This document shows positions 1 to 9,290 of a stretch of 64,000 bases of DNA, piece after piece (the first letter of the stretch is position 1; each line of letters starts with the position of its first letter). Source of the stretch: Coleofasciculus sp. FACHB-1120 (GTDB lineage: Bacteria; Cyanobacteriota; Cyanobacteriia; Cyanobacteriales; FACHB-T130); the NCBI RefSeq assembly GCF_014698845.1, contig NZ_JACJTV010000001.1:248001-312000 (forward strand). Reading direction: 5' to 3'. The translations under genes and the position numbers were made by a program. The notes beneath the pieces are model-generated. The model ran no database searches. It was not told the origin of the DNA and saw nothing but the letters and a program-made list of their open reading frames with translations.

Positions 1-712
1 ATTGCAGCATCTGGACTTCTGGTAGGATGACCAGACCCAGATCTCCCAGGAGTTGTTCCAAAATTTCCGGCAACGTCTTACCTGCCTGTAACAACGGTGT
101 AAATCCCGCCAGTGCTTCCATTCGAGATTCCAAAAGCTGCACGAGGCTCTCGTCGCTCGCCGCCTTGGGCAGGACTTGCACCAGCAACCCACCAGAAGCC
201 CGGACTGTACCCGCTTCTATGAATACACCCACTGCTAGCGCCGAGGGCGTTTGTTCGGAAGTCACCAGATAGTGGGCAATGTCATCCCCAATTTCACCAG
301 ACACCAGCTCAACGGTACTCGAATACGGGTAGCCGTATCCTACATCCCGCACAACATAGAGGTATCCCTCCCGACCGATTGCTCCCCCGACATCTAGTTT
401 TCCTTTAGCGTTTGGGGGCAGTTCCACGGTTGGGTTATCTACATACCCTCGCACGGTTCCATCCAATCCCGCGTCAACGAGAAGCCCGCCGAGTGGACCA
501 TTTCCCTTAATGCGAATGTTGACCCTTGAACCCTCTCGCTTCATGCTAGAGGCAAGTAATAGCCCAGAGGACAGGGTGCGTCCCAGTGCAGCGGTTGCTA
601 CGTATGAAAGGTTATGACGCTGTCTGGCTTCTTGTGCGAGGCGTGTGGTAATGACCCCAACAGCTCGAATTCCACCCTCTGCCGCCGTGGCACGGATTAA
701 CTGATCAGCCAT
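1..712 (-). CDS. hslO: Hsp33 redox-regulated chaperone, C-terminus cut by window edge
   Basis: The reading frame runs from an ATG at 712 to the first base without a stop. The start MADQLIRATAAEGGIRAVGV and the following segment with SYVATAALGRTLSSGLLLAS match the N-terminal domain of Hsp33, a cytosolic holdase activated by oxidation. About 237 residues are present. The frame ends at LLGDLGLVILPEVQMLQ, just before the expected zinc-binding redox switch (CxC and CxxC), so the switch lies outside the window. An AAGG Shine-Dalgarno sits about 8 bases before the ATG, and a TATAGT -10-like box lies at 738-743 on the minus strand. The family assignment is confident. What cannot be judged is whether the cysteines are intact. 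Confidence 0.9.
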   Translation of the reverse strand, partial: MADQLIRATAAEGGIRAVGVITTRLAQEARQRHNLSYVATAALGRTLSSGLLLASSMKREGSRVNIRIKGNGPLGGLLVDAGLDGTVRGYVDNPTVELPPNAKGKLDVGGAIGREGYLYVVRDVGYGYPYSSTVELVSGEIGDDIAHYLVTSEQTPSALAVGVFIEAGTVRASGGLLVQVLPKAASDESLVQLLESRMEALAGFTPLLQAGKTLPEILEQLLGDLGLVILPEVQMLQ

Positions 713-1160
713 GAAAAGACCTTACATTTCTTAACACACTATACTTTTATTGTAGGCATGGCAGTTGATGGTGAGGTAGCATCTGCGCTGCTAATTATTG
801 GAACCGTTAAAAGCAGCGAGTTCTTCAAACAAGAGTAAGAATCTGAATCTTCTATCAGGTGCAGTTCAATCAGACACAGATGGATAAACAGACTAAGAAT
901 CAGGATAGAAATCAAATCAGCATTTTCGATAATTCAAGAATTATATTTTAGGTTACTTTAGTTAATCAAAAAATCGATATTAAATTAAAATTACTCTTGT
1001 ATTTTTGATTAAAATATTAATTAGTTGATGCATTATAATTTTCATCTGCCAAGGTTATTTAGCCGCTATTTTGGAGAAAAACTATTACATTAGGGTGAGG
1101 AGCAGTAAATAGAAACCTCTGTACCAGTAACAACTAATAACCAAAAAATCACAACGGTTT
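713..1160. other. Intergenic stretch, AT-rich, no gene seen
   Basis: About 450 bases lie between hslO and the next plus-strand gene. No open frame with a plausible start is present. The part from 940 to 1035 is strongly AT-rich. It probably holds the divergent promoters, but no convincing -35/-10 pair could be fixed for the plus-strand gene. Confidence 0.5.
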
Positions 1161-1550
1161 ATGCTAGGAAACTTTCAACAAAGCCATCTCAGAATAGAAG
1201 TCAATTCCCCAGCCGCAGTCATCGGCGACAGTCTGCTTCGTCCCAGCCAGCTAAGCCAATGGCTGTGGCCCCAGCGCCTTTCCGCAGGGCTACCGGAACA
1301 ACTGTCTGAGGGGTTAACTTACACCAGTTGGGTGGGGCCAGTGGCGATACAACACCAAGTGGAAGTGGCTCAACCCCACTGTCTGCGCCTGCTCTTGAGC
1401 CAAGGAATTGACGGTTATCACGAGTGGTACTGGGGAGAACATTGGGTACAGTCACGTCTGGAAGGGGTATCTCTTCTGTCGCTGAGTTTGGGACAAACAC
1501 TCAGTTTGCTGCGCCTGCGAGAATTTCTGGCATCCCGATCTAAGGGCTGA
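1161..1550 (+). CDS. Hypothetical protein, 129 aa
   Basis: I do not recognise a firm family. The 129-residue product has no signal peptide and no membrane span. It is rich in Leu, Gln, Trp and Ser (for example QLSQWLWPQRL, DGYHEWYWGEHW). Alternating hydrophobic strands ending in a Leu-rich helix are loosely reminiscent of SRPBCC/START-like proteins, but no diagnostic motif supports that. The ribosome site before ATG 1161 is weak. The gene stands alone between hslO and a strong hairpin at 1718-1746. Overlapping minus-strand frames at 1219-1714 look like shadows. It is probably real because the aromatic-rich composition is protein-like. Confidence 0.55.
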   Translation: MLGNFQQSHLRIEVNSPAAVIGDSLLRPSQLSQWLWPQRLSAGLPEQLSEGLTYTSWVGPVAIQHQVEVAQPHCLRLLLSQGIDGYHEWYWGEHWVQSRLEGVSLLSLSLGQTLSLLRLREFLASRSKG

Positions 1551-1717
1551 GGGCGGAGAGGTGAGGGCTGAGTAGAAGAACAAATTCCATTGTTGAGAAT
1601 ACTGCGGCGCTTCAAGACTAACTTGAATACGAACTGAGCCAGAGAGGCAGAGAAAATAGATTCTTCTTTCCAGTCGCTTTTTGCAAATCCTTTTGTCTTC
1701 AGTCTGTGGAACAAAAG

Positions 1718-1746
1718 AAACCCGTTTTCTAGTAGAAAACGGGTTT
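1718..1746. terminator. Rho-independent terminator, bidirectional
   Basis: A 12-bp perfect inverted repeat (AAACCCGTTTTC / GAAAACGGGTTT) with a 5-base loop is followed by T residues on the plus strand and preceded by A residues. It lies between the convergent 1161-1550 gene and the DUF928 gene ending at 1801, so it can serve both. Confidence 0.85.
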
Positions 1747-1800
1747 TTATTCGGGGATAGACAATTTTAAATTTATGGCGAGTGACCTCGATTGACCTAG

Positions 1801-2667
1801 CTACTGTCTCACCAATCGTTGCTGTTCTCGCTCTTTCACCTCTGTCAGTCCAATTTGCTCTAAGAGCGATAGAAACTCCTGATGGATTACCCGATCCTTG
1901 GGGTACTTAGCCTGGGCGGCTAAAATTACGCCTAGAGTGTCATACCAGTATGCTGATCGCGCGTAGATTGATGCCTTGCGAATCTGCGATCGCGCAGCTG
2001 CCAGTTGTTTCTCTAGAGCTGGTGTTGCGGGTACGTGCTTAATCCAACCTTGAGCAATCTGATCTTCAGAAGGTCGATTCGGATTGCACTTCACAGTAAC
2101 TGTCCATTGATATTCTCTTCCTGGAACCAGTTCTGGCAAGTCTTTGGACATCTGGAGCTGATTAATCCCAGCCTGAGGTTTTTGAATTTTTTGCTCAATA
2201 ATTGGCTTAGATACTCCTGGATCAACCAGCGTAAAAACGATCGGTACCGATTGCGTGCCCGACAAGTACCAGTAAAAGACGGGACGACTTGATGCCGTCA
2301 ATCCGGTGTGAGTCGTAGGAGCCAGCAAAGTCACAGATATAGGCTGGGACTCAGAGCATTCTATTGGCGATTCATCAACGCCTCTAGTACCGCCTCTGGG
2401 AATAATCACATCAGCGGGTGGCTGATAACGAACTCGCGTTCCCGTTCCGATGGTGCCTCCGGGAACCCCCACATCACTCGGCTCGTAAGCAGAGCCTGTT
2501 GGCTTTTTCGGCACAACATCTGCGTAGGCGGTCGAGCTAAACTCTAAATCAATTGATAGGCGGCTCAATAGAGAATTGAGGGGAATTTGGATTAAACCGA
2601 GAAACTGGATCAAAATCACTGATACAGTGCCTGCCACCCTGGTGCCTAATTTACGGGAAACGGCCAT
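1801..2667 (-). CDS. DUF928 family protein
   Basis: The product is 288 aa. Residues about 8-30 form a hydrophobic N-terminal segment followed by a probable cleavage region near AYA, suggesting export or membrane anchoring. The central part (about 100-205) carries the DUF928 pattern: a LLAPTTHTGLTASSRPVFYWY block, a repeated beta-strand core, and the YQWTVTVKCNPNRPSED segment that holds one of the two conserved cysteines. The C-terminal 70 residues are helical. DUF928 proteins are largely cyanobacterial, of unknown function, and are often found near CHASE2 or kinase genes. Here the gene lies downstream of a kinase block on the same strand, 163 bp after the REC-PAS-GAF kinase. The family call is confident; no function is claimed. 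Confidence 0.85.
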   Translation of the reverse strand: MAVSRKLGTRVAGTVSVILIQFLGLIQIPLNSLLSRLSIDLEFSSTAYADVVPKKPTGSAYEPSDVGVPGGTIGTGTRVRYQPPADVIIPRGGTRGVDESPIECSESQPISVTLLAPTTHTGLTASSRPVFYWYLSGTQSVPIVFTLVDPGVSKPIIEQKIQKPQAGINQLQMSKDLPELVPGREYQWTVTVKCNPNRPSEDQIAQGWIKHVPATPALEKQLAAARSQIRKASIYARSAYWYDTLGVILAAQAKYPKDRVIHQEFLSLLEQIGLTEVKEREQQRLVRQ

Positions 2668-2830
2668 AAATCTACAAATGATGTAATGCCAATAAATATT
2701 TAGACGACCATTTGGCGATCGCAGTTTCCCGATCCCGGTACTGCATCCGGGTATTTGTTGTAATTTTTATTACTCTATCAAACAAAACTTGGTAAACTTC
2801 GGTCTGCCGTTCGCGCTCTTTGAGCATGAG

Positions 2831-5533
2831 CTAAATACTTACCCGGCGGGGAAATTCTACCTGGAAGGTAGATCCTTGACCTAAATGGCTTTCTACTGAG
2901 ATTTTTCCATGCATTAATTGCACTAATGAGTGAGTGATAGCAAGTCCCAAACCCGTCCCCGGATATCGTTTAGCGAGAGACTGATCGACTTGCCGAAATT
3001 CTTCAAAAATATGCTTTAAGTTTTCCTCAGCAATTCCAATTCCGGTATCTTGAACCGTAAGTAACACTTGATCTGGAGAAACTTCTTGCACCTTAATGTA
3101 CACGCTTCCGGTGTCGGTGAATTTAATCGCATTGGAGAGAAGATTCACCAAAATCTGCCGCATCCGGGCGCTATCGTTCAATATCTGAGGGTTTTGTAAG
3201 TTTGCCTCGACTTGCAGCTCCAAATGTTTTTCTGAAGCAAGCGATCGCAATTCTTCTGCGGTTGTTCTCACCAGCACTGGCAGATTAAATTCTTCCGGCT
3301 GGAGTTCCAATCTTCCAGCTTCAATTTTTGAGAGGTCAAGGATGTCATTAATCAGCGTTAGCAGGTGTTTCCCATTGCTGAGAATGCGATCCACCATATC
3401 CAATTGCTGGGGAGTGAGCTGATTTTGCCGTTGGCGCAACAGCAGTTGCGAAAAGCCGATCACGGCATTCATTGGCGTCCGCAGTTCGTGGGACATGGTA
3501 GCGAGAAACTGCGATTTCAACCGTGCTGCTTCCATCAATTGCAGATTCTGAAGTTGAATCTGCGTGGAAAGATTTTCGAGTTCCTTATTTTGCTGAGCCA
3601 GGATTTCGTTTTGTAAAGCTAAGCGTTCCTCTCGTTCTTCTAAAGCATTGATCAGACGCGCATTGTTAATTGCGATCGCGGCTTGTTCTCCCACCGCCGC
3701 CAGCAGATATCGATCTTCCTCGTCAAACGCATGAGAATTTTCCCAATTACCAATTGCCAGCACCCCCAACCGTCCCGCTTGCGCGGACTCAATCGCCACC
3801 ACATAAAGCGAAGCAGGCAACTCGGAGGGGTTTAAGGTGTCGGATGTCGAGTGGAGGAAAGCGGCTTCTTCCCCTTCGATGAGCTGGGAAATCCCGGTCA
3901 AAAATACCTGAGAAAGCAATCCTTCCCCCGAACTAAAACCATCTTCCAGCCGCAATTTTTCCGTACCGATTCCCGCCGTCACTGTCAAGACCAAGCGATT
4001 GCACTGGGGGTTTTGCAGCATGATAAAGCAAAACTGGGCACCCGCGATCGCATCGCAAACAGCTTGAACCATCACCCGTAACAAACCGGGTAAGTCACTC
4101 AGTCGCTGGTTTAGTAAATTCGTCAGCTGCTGGAGTGTCCGGAGTTGTTGCTGTTGTTCGCCCAGAATGATGATCGCCTTGCGTAAGTTCTCGGTCGCCG
4201 CTTGCGCCTCCCGGTATAATTTTCCATTTTCGACCGATAAGGCAGCGCGACGGGCAAGTTCCTCTGCCAGAGACAAGTCCATTGCATCGTAGCGGTGTTT
4301 CTCTTGAGTGGACACAAAGGAAATTGCCCCCAGCGTCCGTCCGCGCACTAACAAGGGCACCACCATGTAAGACTGAAAGCCTATCTCCCGAACTATTTGC
4401 AGATGTTCGGGGCTGCGGGTCGTAGCTACGAGCATTTCGTCGTTAACTTCATCGGCGAGTTTTGGTTTGCCCGTGCGTAATACAACGCTTGCGGGATGCT
4501 CTCCATCCGGATCGGGGGGAAACCGTTGCAGCATCTCCTGCACCAACTTCTGTTGAGTGGGGTTTCCATGCGCCGCCGCCAGCCGATGAATTGAGCCGTC
4601 TGCTCCCAGAATATCGACCAGGCATAAATCGGCTAAGTGAGGGACTGCCAGTTGAGCCAGATTTTCCAAGGTAGTTTTGTAATCAAGGGAAGCAGACAGG
4701 ACAGCACTCGCTTCTGCCAGGAATCGCTGGTTTTCTAATGCCCGCTTGCGCTCCGTAATGTCGCTAATAATTCCAGACATCCGGAAAGGCTTGCCGTTCC
4801 CATCTCGCTGGGCTTTGCCTCTGGCAATGCAGTAACGAAAATGCCCAGAAGCGTGCAACAGCTTAAATTCCACATTACATTCAACTTGATGCTCCAAGTG
4901 ATCGCGGACTGCCTGGACGATGCGGGATCGATCCTCTGGATGCAAAAGGTGACACAATGCCTGGTAATTCCCGACAAATTTTTCACGGGCTAAGCCGCTG
5001 ATTTCAAAACAGCGGTCATTCCAATAAACGGTGTTGGTGGTGATATCCCAGTCCCAAATCCCGTCATTCGATCCCTCTAGAACGAATCGATAGCGTTCTT
5101 CGCTTTCTTTGAGTAATTGGTTCGCCTCTGATGCCTGTCTTTCCGCTCGATAGACGCGAATCGCATTGTGAAGGCTGCGAGAAAGGCTTTCTGGAGAAAC
5201 TTTGCCTTTAGAAATATAGTCGGATGCTCCGGCTTTCATCAGTTCGACGGCAGTTTGCTCGTCTCCCTGACCCGTCAAGACGACCAAGGGGATTTTTAAA
5301 CCAGACGAGCGGATGTCCTGAACTAGGGAGAGTCCATCCCCGTCAGGCAGGCGATAGTCGAGGAAGACACAGTCAAAATGGTCGCTGTGTAAAGTAGCGA
5401 TCGCTCCTTGGCAGTCACTGGCTTCGACTAATTCCATTTGCACGCCAGCCGTTTTGAGCGACCGGCGAACCGCCATCCGGTCTACTTCATCATCATCGAC
5501 TACCAGTATTTTTAACTTTTCTTCCATAACCAT
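2831..5533 (-). CDS. REC-PAS-GAF-GAF histidine kinase
   Basis: This 900-aa cytoplasmic kinase has an N-terminal receiver (residues 7-125; phospho-acceptor Asp59 in FLDYRLPDGDG), a PAS/PAC domain (145-262), and two GAF domains (about 275-440 and 460-630). A coiled coil (635-670) leads to HisKA with SHELRTP (His682) and an HATPase with N, G1 (DTGIGI) and G2 (GTGLGL) boxes. Having the receiver at the N-terminus means it probably acts downstream of another kinase in a relay. Neither GAF shows the cysteine pattern of bilin-binding domains. It lies 128 bp downstream of the Rcp1-like regulator on the same strand and is probably co-transcribed with it. The start is ATG 5533; ATG 5527 is equally possible. 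Confidence 0.93.
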   Translation of the reverse strand: MVMEEKLKILVVDDDEVDRMAVRRSLKTAGVQMELVEASDCQGAIATLHSDHFDCVFLDYRLPDGDGLSLVQDIRSSGLKIPLVVLTGQGDEQTAVELMKAGASDYISKGKVSPESLSRSLHNAIRVYRAERQASEANQLLKESEERYRFVLEGSNDGIWDWDITTNTVYWNDRCFEISGLAREKFVGNYQALCHLLHPEDRSRIVQAVRDHLEHQVECNVEFKLLHASGHFRYCIARGKAQRDGNGKPFRMSGIISDITERKRALENQRFLAEASAVLSASLDYKTTLENLAQLAVPHLADLCLVDILGADGSIHRLAAAHGNPTQQKLVQEMLQRFPPDPDGEHPASVVLRTGKPKLADEVNDEMLVATTRSPEHLQIVREIGFQSYMVVPLLVRGRTLGAISFVSTQEKHRYDAMDLSLAEELARRAALSVENGKLYREAQAATENLRKAIIILGEQQQQLRTLQQLTNLLNQRLSDLPGLLRVMVQAVCDAIAGAQFCFIMLQNPQCNRLVLTVTAGIGTEKLRLEDGFSSGEGLLSQVFLTGISQLIEGEEAAFLHSTSDTLNPSELPASLYVVAIESAQAGRLGVLAIGNWENSHAFDEEDRYLLAAVGEQAAIAINNARLINALEEREERLALQNEILAQQNKELENLSTQIQLQNLQLMEAARLKSQFLATMSHELRTPMNAVIGFSQLLLRQRQNQLTPQQLDMVDRILSNGKHLLTLINDILDLSKIEAGRLELQPEEFNLPVLVRTTAEELRSLASEKHLELQVEANLQNPQILNDSARMRQILVNLLSNAIKFTDTGSVYIKVQEVSPDQVLLTVQDTGIGIAEENLKHIFEEFRQVDQSLAKRYPGTGLGLAITHSLVQLMHGKISVESHLGQGSTFQVEFPRRVSI

Positions 5534-5554
5534 TCAAGGACGGAATTCGTAAAA

Positions 5555-5625
5555 AGTTTTGAGTTTTAAATTTTGAGTTTTGAATTAAAGAATTCTCTTG
5601 TCACTCAAACCTCAACACTCAAAAT
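5555..5625. repeat. Heptanucleotide (gagtttt-type) repeat
   Basis: Degenerate tandem copies of gagtttt / gaatttt on the plus strand run into inverted aaaactc-like copies. The same heptad fills part of the tRNA-Leu intron (37185-37219) and the trpA-cheB gap (39159-39206). It lies between the Rcp1-like regulator and the following kinase gene. Confidence 0.6.
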
Positions 5626-5661
5626 TCATCCCTCTCACAACCCATTACCTATTCTCCAAAA

Positions 5662-6078
5662 TCAGGGCATCTCACTGAGCATCCAATATTGATTGAGTGT
5701 TGCCACTACCTCCACGAATTTCGCAAATGTTACGGGTTTGACAATATACCCCGCGACATTGAGATTGTAAGCTTCCACCTTGTCTTTGTCTTCATTGGAA
5801 GTCGTCAGTACAATCACTGGAATTGCTCTAAGTTCCGGGTCTGCCCGCAATTCCCGCAAAAATTCAATTCCACCCATTTTGGGCATATTCAAGTCGAGTA
5901 AGACCAGCCGACGCTCTCGCGGAACCTTGGTTGAATCGTCAGTCCCCCGCAACATTGCTAATGCTTCTAGACCATTATTCGCAACATAAAAAGGATTTTG
6001 AATATTATTTTTTTTAAATGCCCGTTTCACGGTCATTACATCAACTTCGTCGTCATCAACTAGCAAAAGGTTTGTCAT
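5662..6078 (-). CDS. Single-domain response regulator, Rcp1-like
   Basis: The 138-aa CheY-fold protein starts MTNLLLVDDDEVDVMTVKRA and has the acidic pair DDD, the phospho-acceptor Asp in LLDLNMPKMGG, a conserved Thr in VLTTSNEDKDK, and Lys in YIVKPVTFAKF. There is no output domain. This sub-type is the usual partner of cyanobacterial phytochrome-like kinases with the SHDLKAPLRAI phospho-acceptor motif, and two such kinases lie upstream on the same strand (6190-8745 and 9291-11477). The start was set at 6078, not 6090. GGGAGATAAG is a good ribosome site for the inner ATG, while the outer ATG overlaps that site. Confidence 0.92.
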   Translation of the reverse strand: MTNLLLVDDDEVDVMTVKRAFKKNNIQNPFYVANNGLEALAMLRGTDDSTKVPRERRLVLLDLNMPKMGGIEFLRELRADPELRAIPVIVLTTSNEDKDKVEAYNLNVAGYIVKPVTFAKFVEVVATLNQYWMLSEMP

Positions 6079-6189
6079 CTTATCTCCCATGATTAATAGA
6101 ATTTGGCATTCGCATTTTTAAATTCATTTTTTATCAATTATTTTATTTATTATAAATAGCCAGCTAAAAAGCTAATGATTACTGATTGG

Positions 6190-8745
6190 CTATTTCGGCC
6201 AGGTAAAGTAGAAAGTCGATCCTTGATTGAGTTGAGATTTTAGGTAAATGGTGCCTCCTTTGTTTTCGATAACTTTCTTAACAATGGCAAGTCCCACGCC
6301 AGTGTTCTCTACCTTATCTCGTGCCTCCAGAGTTTGAAACATAACAAAAATTTTTTCATGATATTGGGGATCGATTCCACACCCATCATCTGCCACGGCA
6401 AATTCATAGAATGCTTCTTTATCTTGGACTGATATAGTCGCGGTTCCATCTGACCGAGGGTGGTGTTTGAAGCAATTGCTGAGCAGATTCGCAAACACCT
6501 GTTCTAGGGACGAACGCTCGGTGAGGAAAGTAGGCATTCCGGGCTGGATGGTGATGGTGAAGGTAGGTGGAGGTGCAAGGGAGCTGATAACTTCTGCAAG
6601 TAAAGTGTCAACGTCCACCAGATCCACGACAGTTTTGATCCGTCCCACACGAGAATACTGCAAAAGACCGTTGATTAGAGCTTCCATCCGATGAACCCGC
6701 CCCCGCAGTAGATTCATATTCCGTTGGGTTTCCGGATTTAGCAAGTCGAGTAGGTCTTCTTCAATCCAAGTGGAGAGGTTCGAGATCGCTCTCAAGGGTG
6801 CTTTGAGGTCGTGGGAGACAATATAAGCGAAGTGGTCGAGTTCGGCGTTGCGTTTTTCTAAAGCGGCGTTGGTGTTGGTAAGGATGGTACTCAGACGGGC
6901 TAATTCCGCCGCGCGATCGCACAAAGCTTCTTCAGCGATTTTTCGCTCGGTAATATCAACACACGAGCCAATATAACCCGCAAAACTGCCATCTGCCAAA
7001 AATCGCGGCGTTCCCGTATCCAAAACCCAACGGTACTGACCATCTGCCCGCAACAAACGGTACTCCATTTGGAAATTTTTGTGAACCTGAAAAGCCGCCT
7101 GATAAGTATCCGAGCAGCGCTGTAAATCCTCTGGATGCACGCCTTGCGACCAACCTTGGTCTAGTTCCTCCTCCAAGGTACGTCCTCGGAAGGTCAGCCA
7201 ACGCTGATTGAAGAAATCACACTGCCCACCCGTACCTGCTACCCATAACAAGACGGGCGCAGTATCTGCCATCGTGCGGAAGCGTTCTTCGCTCTCCCGC
7301 AATGCCGCCTCTGTGCGCTGACGCTCTGCGAGTTCTTGTTGAAGCGTTTTAAACAAACCCGCGTTGTCAACGGCTAAAGCGGCGCGACGGGCAAGTTCAC
7401 AGGCAAAAGTAAGGTCAGCTTGACCGTAGTGACGACCCGACTCGGCTGAGGTAAAGGTAATTGCCCCCAAGGTGCGTCCGCGAGCTACCAGGGGCACCAC
7501 CATTGCCGATGTAAAGCCGATGTTCCTTAATATTTCCAGATGTTCGGCGTCACGAGCCACCTCGACCAGAAGGGAGTCGGGAACCTCCGCGTATAACTCC
7601 GCCTCACCCGTGCGTAAAACGTTAGGGAGACCATAAGGTGCATCGGGATCGGGCGGGTAGCGTTCCTGCAATTGGTAAGCCCAATCTACCTTCGAGGGGT
7701 CTTGATGGACAACCGCCAGTCGGCGAATTGTTTGATTTTCGTCCAGCATATCGATGGAACACCAGTCAGCCAGCTGGGGTACTGCTAGCTGAGCCAGGGT
7801 TTCCAAGGTAGTTTGATAGTCTAGGGAGCTAGTCAGGAGGGTCGTCGCTTCGCCCAAAAAGCGTTGTTGTTCATCAATTCGCTGGCGTAGCGTAGCGTGC
7901 CGCACGCTTTCACTAATGTCTGTACTCACCCCGATGATGCGTACCGCGTTGCCAGTTTCGTCACTCAAAACCTGCCCTTTTCCAGAGATCCAGTGGATGC
8001 TACTGTCAGACCAAACCACGCGGAATTCAAGCTCAAAGTCAGTCTTCTGTTCCACCGACTGAGCGATCGCCCTCGTTAAGGAATCCCGATCGTCTGGATG
8101 AACCAGTTCTACAAAGGCGGCAAAGGTACCGGCAAAAGTTTCTGGAACAAGACCGTGCATACGTTCCAGGGTATCTGACCACGTCATCTCGCCTGTGAGG
8201 ATATTCCAGTCCCAGATCCCCATCCTTCCTGCCTCCAGGGACAACCGCAGTCGTTCTTCGCTGGTACGCAGCGCCGCTTGCGTTTGCTGCCGACTGGGCA
8301 GTTCATCTGCCGACACCGTTGGAGTTGGCGGTAAGAAACTGCGAGCGCTGAGCATTTCCTTCCAAGCGCGATCGCGGCTTCTGTCTGGGGTACTTAGAGA
8401 CCTTTGGGGATTATTGCTGACAGCACTACCGAGCTGCATTTCCCAAACGGAATCGCTTAAGCTTCCAGCTTCTTGATACTTTTTTGCTTTGCCGAAAGCC
8501 CCTAAAACAGCGTTCCACAGACCCAGTTTTGTGCCCCCATACCAGCTGCCTACCAGGATGCCAGCAAAAAGTATTAGAAAAGGAGTCTCTTTCCCACCAG
8601 TTAGAATGTTTAGAATCAGTTGAATTAGCAGTGCGAGTGTCACCGCTAATAGAGCGATACCGTAACGCATTAGCTGGAAGCCTACCCCTGGCAAAAGTTT
8701 CATCCTTCTAAACACAAATTGCCATAAAACCACTTCCTCAAGCAT
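6190..8745 (-). CDS. Membrane-anchored PAS-GAF-PAS histidine kinase
   Basis: About 851 aa. Two or three hydrophobic segments lie near residues 28-48, 56-70 and 75-86, resembling a shortened DUF4118-like membrane region. They are followed by a PAS/PAC (about 160-280), a GAF (300-465), a second PAS (485-605), and HisKA with SHDLKAPLRAI (His near 646). The HATPase contains DDGCGI and GVGLAIV. The catalytic half closely matches the kinase at 9291-11477, suggesting duplication. At the PAS-GAF junction the DNA contains gcgtagcgtagcgtgccgc (about 7884-7903), a dispersed-repeat type found between cyanobacterial genes. It replaces the expected ERKxAE end of the PAC motif with ESVRHAT. The likely partner is the Rcp1-like regulator 111 bp downstream. 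The start is uncertain; TTG 8748 or ATG 8703 are alternatives. Confidence 0.9.
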   Translation of the reverse strand: MLEEVVLWQFVFRRMKLLPGVGFQLMRYGIALLAVTLALLIQLILNILTGGKETPFLILFAGILVGSWYGGTKLGLWNAVLGAFGKAKKYQEAGSLSDSVWEMQLGSAVSNNPQRSLSTPDRSRDRAWKEMLSARSFLPPTPTVSADELPSRQQTQAALRTSEERLRLSLEAGRMGIWDWNILTGEMTWSDTLERMHGLVPETFAGTFAAFVELVHPDDRDSLTRAIAQSVEQKTDFELEFRVVWSDSSIHWISGKGQVLSDETGNAVRIIGVSTDISESVRHATLRQRIDEQQRFLGEATTLLTSSLDYQTTLETLAQLAVPQLADWCSIDMLDENQTIRRLAVVHQDPSKVDWAYQLQERYPPDPDAPYGLPNVLRTGEAELYAEVPDSLLVEVARDAEHLEILRNIGFTSAMVVPLVARGRTLGAITFTSAESGRHYGQADLTFACELARRAALAVDNAGLFKTLQQELAERQRTEAALRESEERFRTMADTAPVLLWVAGTGGQCDFFNQRWLTFRGRTLEEELDQGWSQGVHPEDLQRCSDTYQAAFQVHKNFQMEYRLLRADGQYRWVLDTGTPRFLADGSFAGYIGSCVDITERKIAEEALCDRAAELARLSTILTNTNAALEKRNAELDHFAYIVSHDLKAPLRAISNLSTWIEEDLLDLLNPETQRNMNLLRGRVHRMEALINGLLQYSRVGRIKTVVDLVDVDTLLAEVISSLAPPPTFTITIQPGMPTFLTERSSLEQVFANLLSNCFKHHPRSDGTATISVQDKEAFYEFAVADDGCGIDPQYHEKIFVMFQTLEARDKVENTGVGLAIVKKVIENKGGTIYLKSQLNQGSTFYFTWPK

Positions 8746-9290
8746 CAACCACTAGGAAGGTGATCGAGGGTCGAGGGGTTTCGTCTGGGTTCACTAGGAT
8801 TTGCATCCAGTATTATAGAACTCGCTCCGGAAAGTCCGCGCAATTCAAGTGATGTTGCGATCGCAAAGCGCTGACTTATCTGTTCTCGCAAATTTTTCTG
8901 GAGTCGCTTTTTAATAGAATCAACCCTAGCGTAGCATCAGCCATAGGGACGATTAGAGAGATTCAGTATCGATAATTTGCACGGTTACTCCATCGAAATC
9001 TAGATTAAGAAATCCTTAATCGGAAATTTAATCTTAAAAAAAAGTTTAAGGCGTCACCCAAGTAAAAGAATAAGTTTTAGCACCAATCAGAAATTTAGAA
9101 CTGCCATTAGATGAGTATTAAAAGTTTTTGTATTGGTACTTTTGTATGCCTAAGCAAGGGTGGTTTTGTTGATCGCGGTTTTCTATTGAGTGCAATCAGA
9201 AACCTCACCCCCAGCCCTCGACCTTCACGGAGAGGGGAGAATTTAGAAGCGGTTTCAACCGCCGACTTAAGAATGGTGGAAGAGATGAGT
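8746..9290. other. Intergenic stretch between paralogous kinase genes
   Basis: About 545 bases with no gene. Positions 9201-9241 carry a piece of the common cyanobacterial palindromic family with cctcacccccagccctcg and an inverted gagaggggag end. The rest is AT-rich and probably includes the promoter of the downstream kinase. A small plus-strand frame at 9111-9308 crosses this repeat and is not credible. Confidence 0.5.

Noticed and set aside
1219-1714. Minus-strand frames over the 1161-1550 gene
   Set aside because: They overlap a better plus-strand gene and the shared terminator region.
2831-8748. Bilin-binding (phytochrome or CBCR) GAF domains in the kinases
   Set aside because: None of the GAF domains shows the characteristic chromophore-binding cysteine context.
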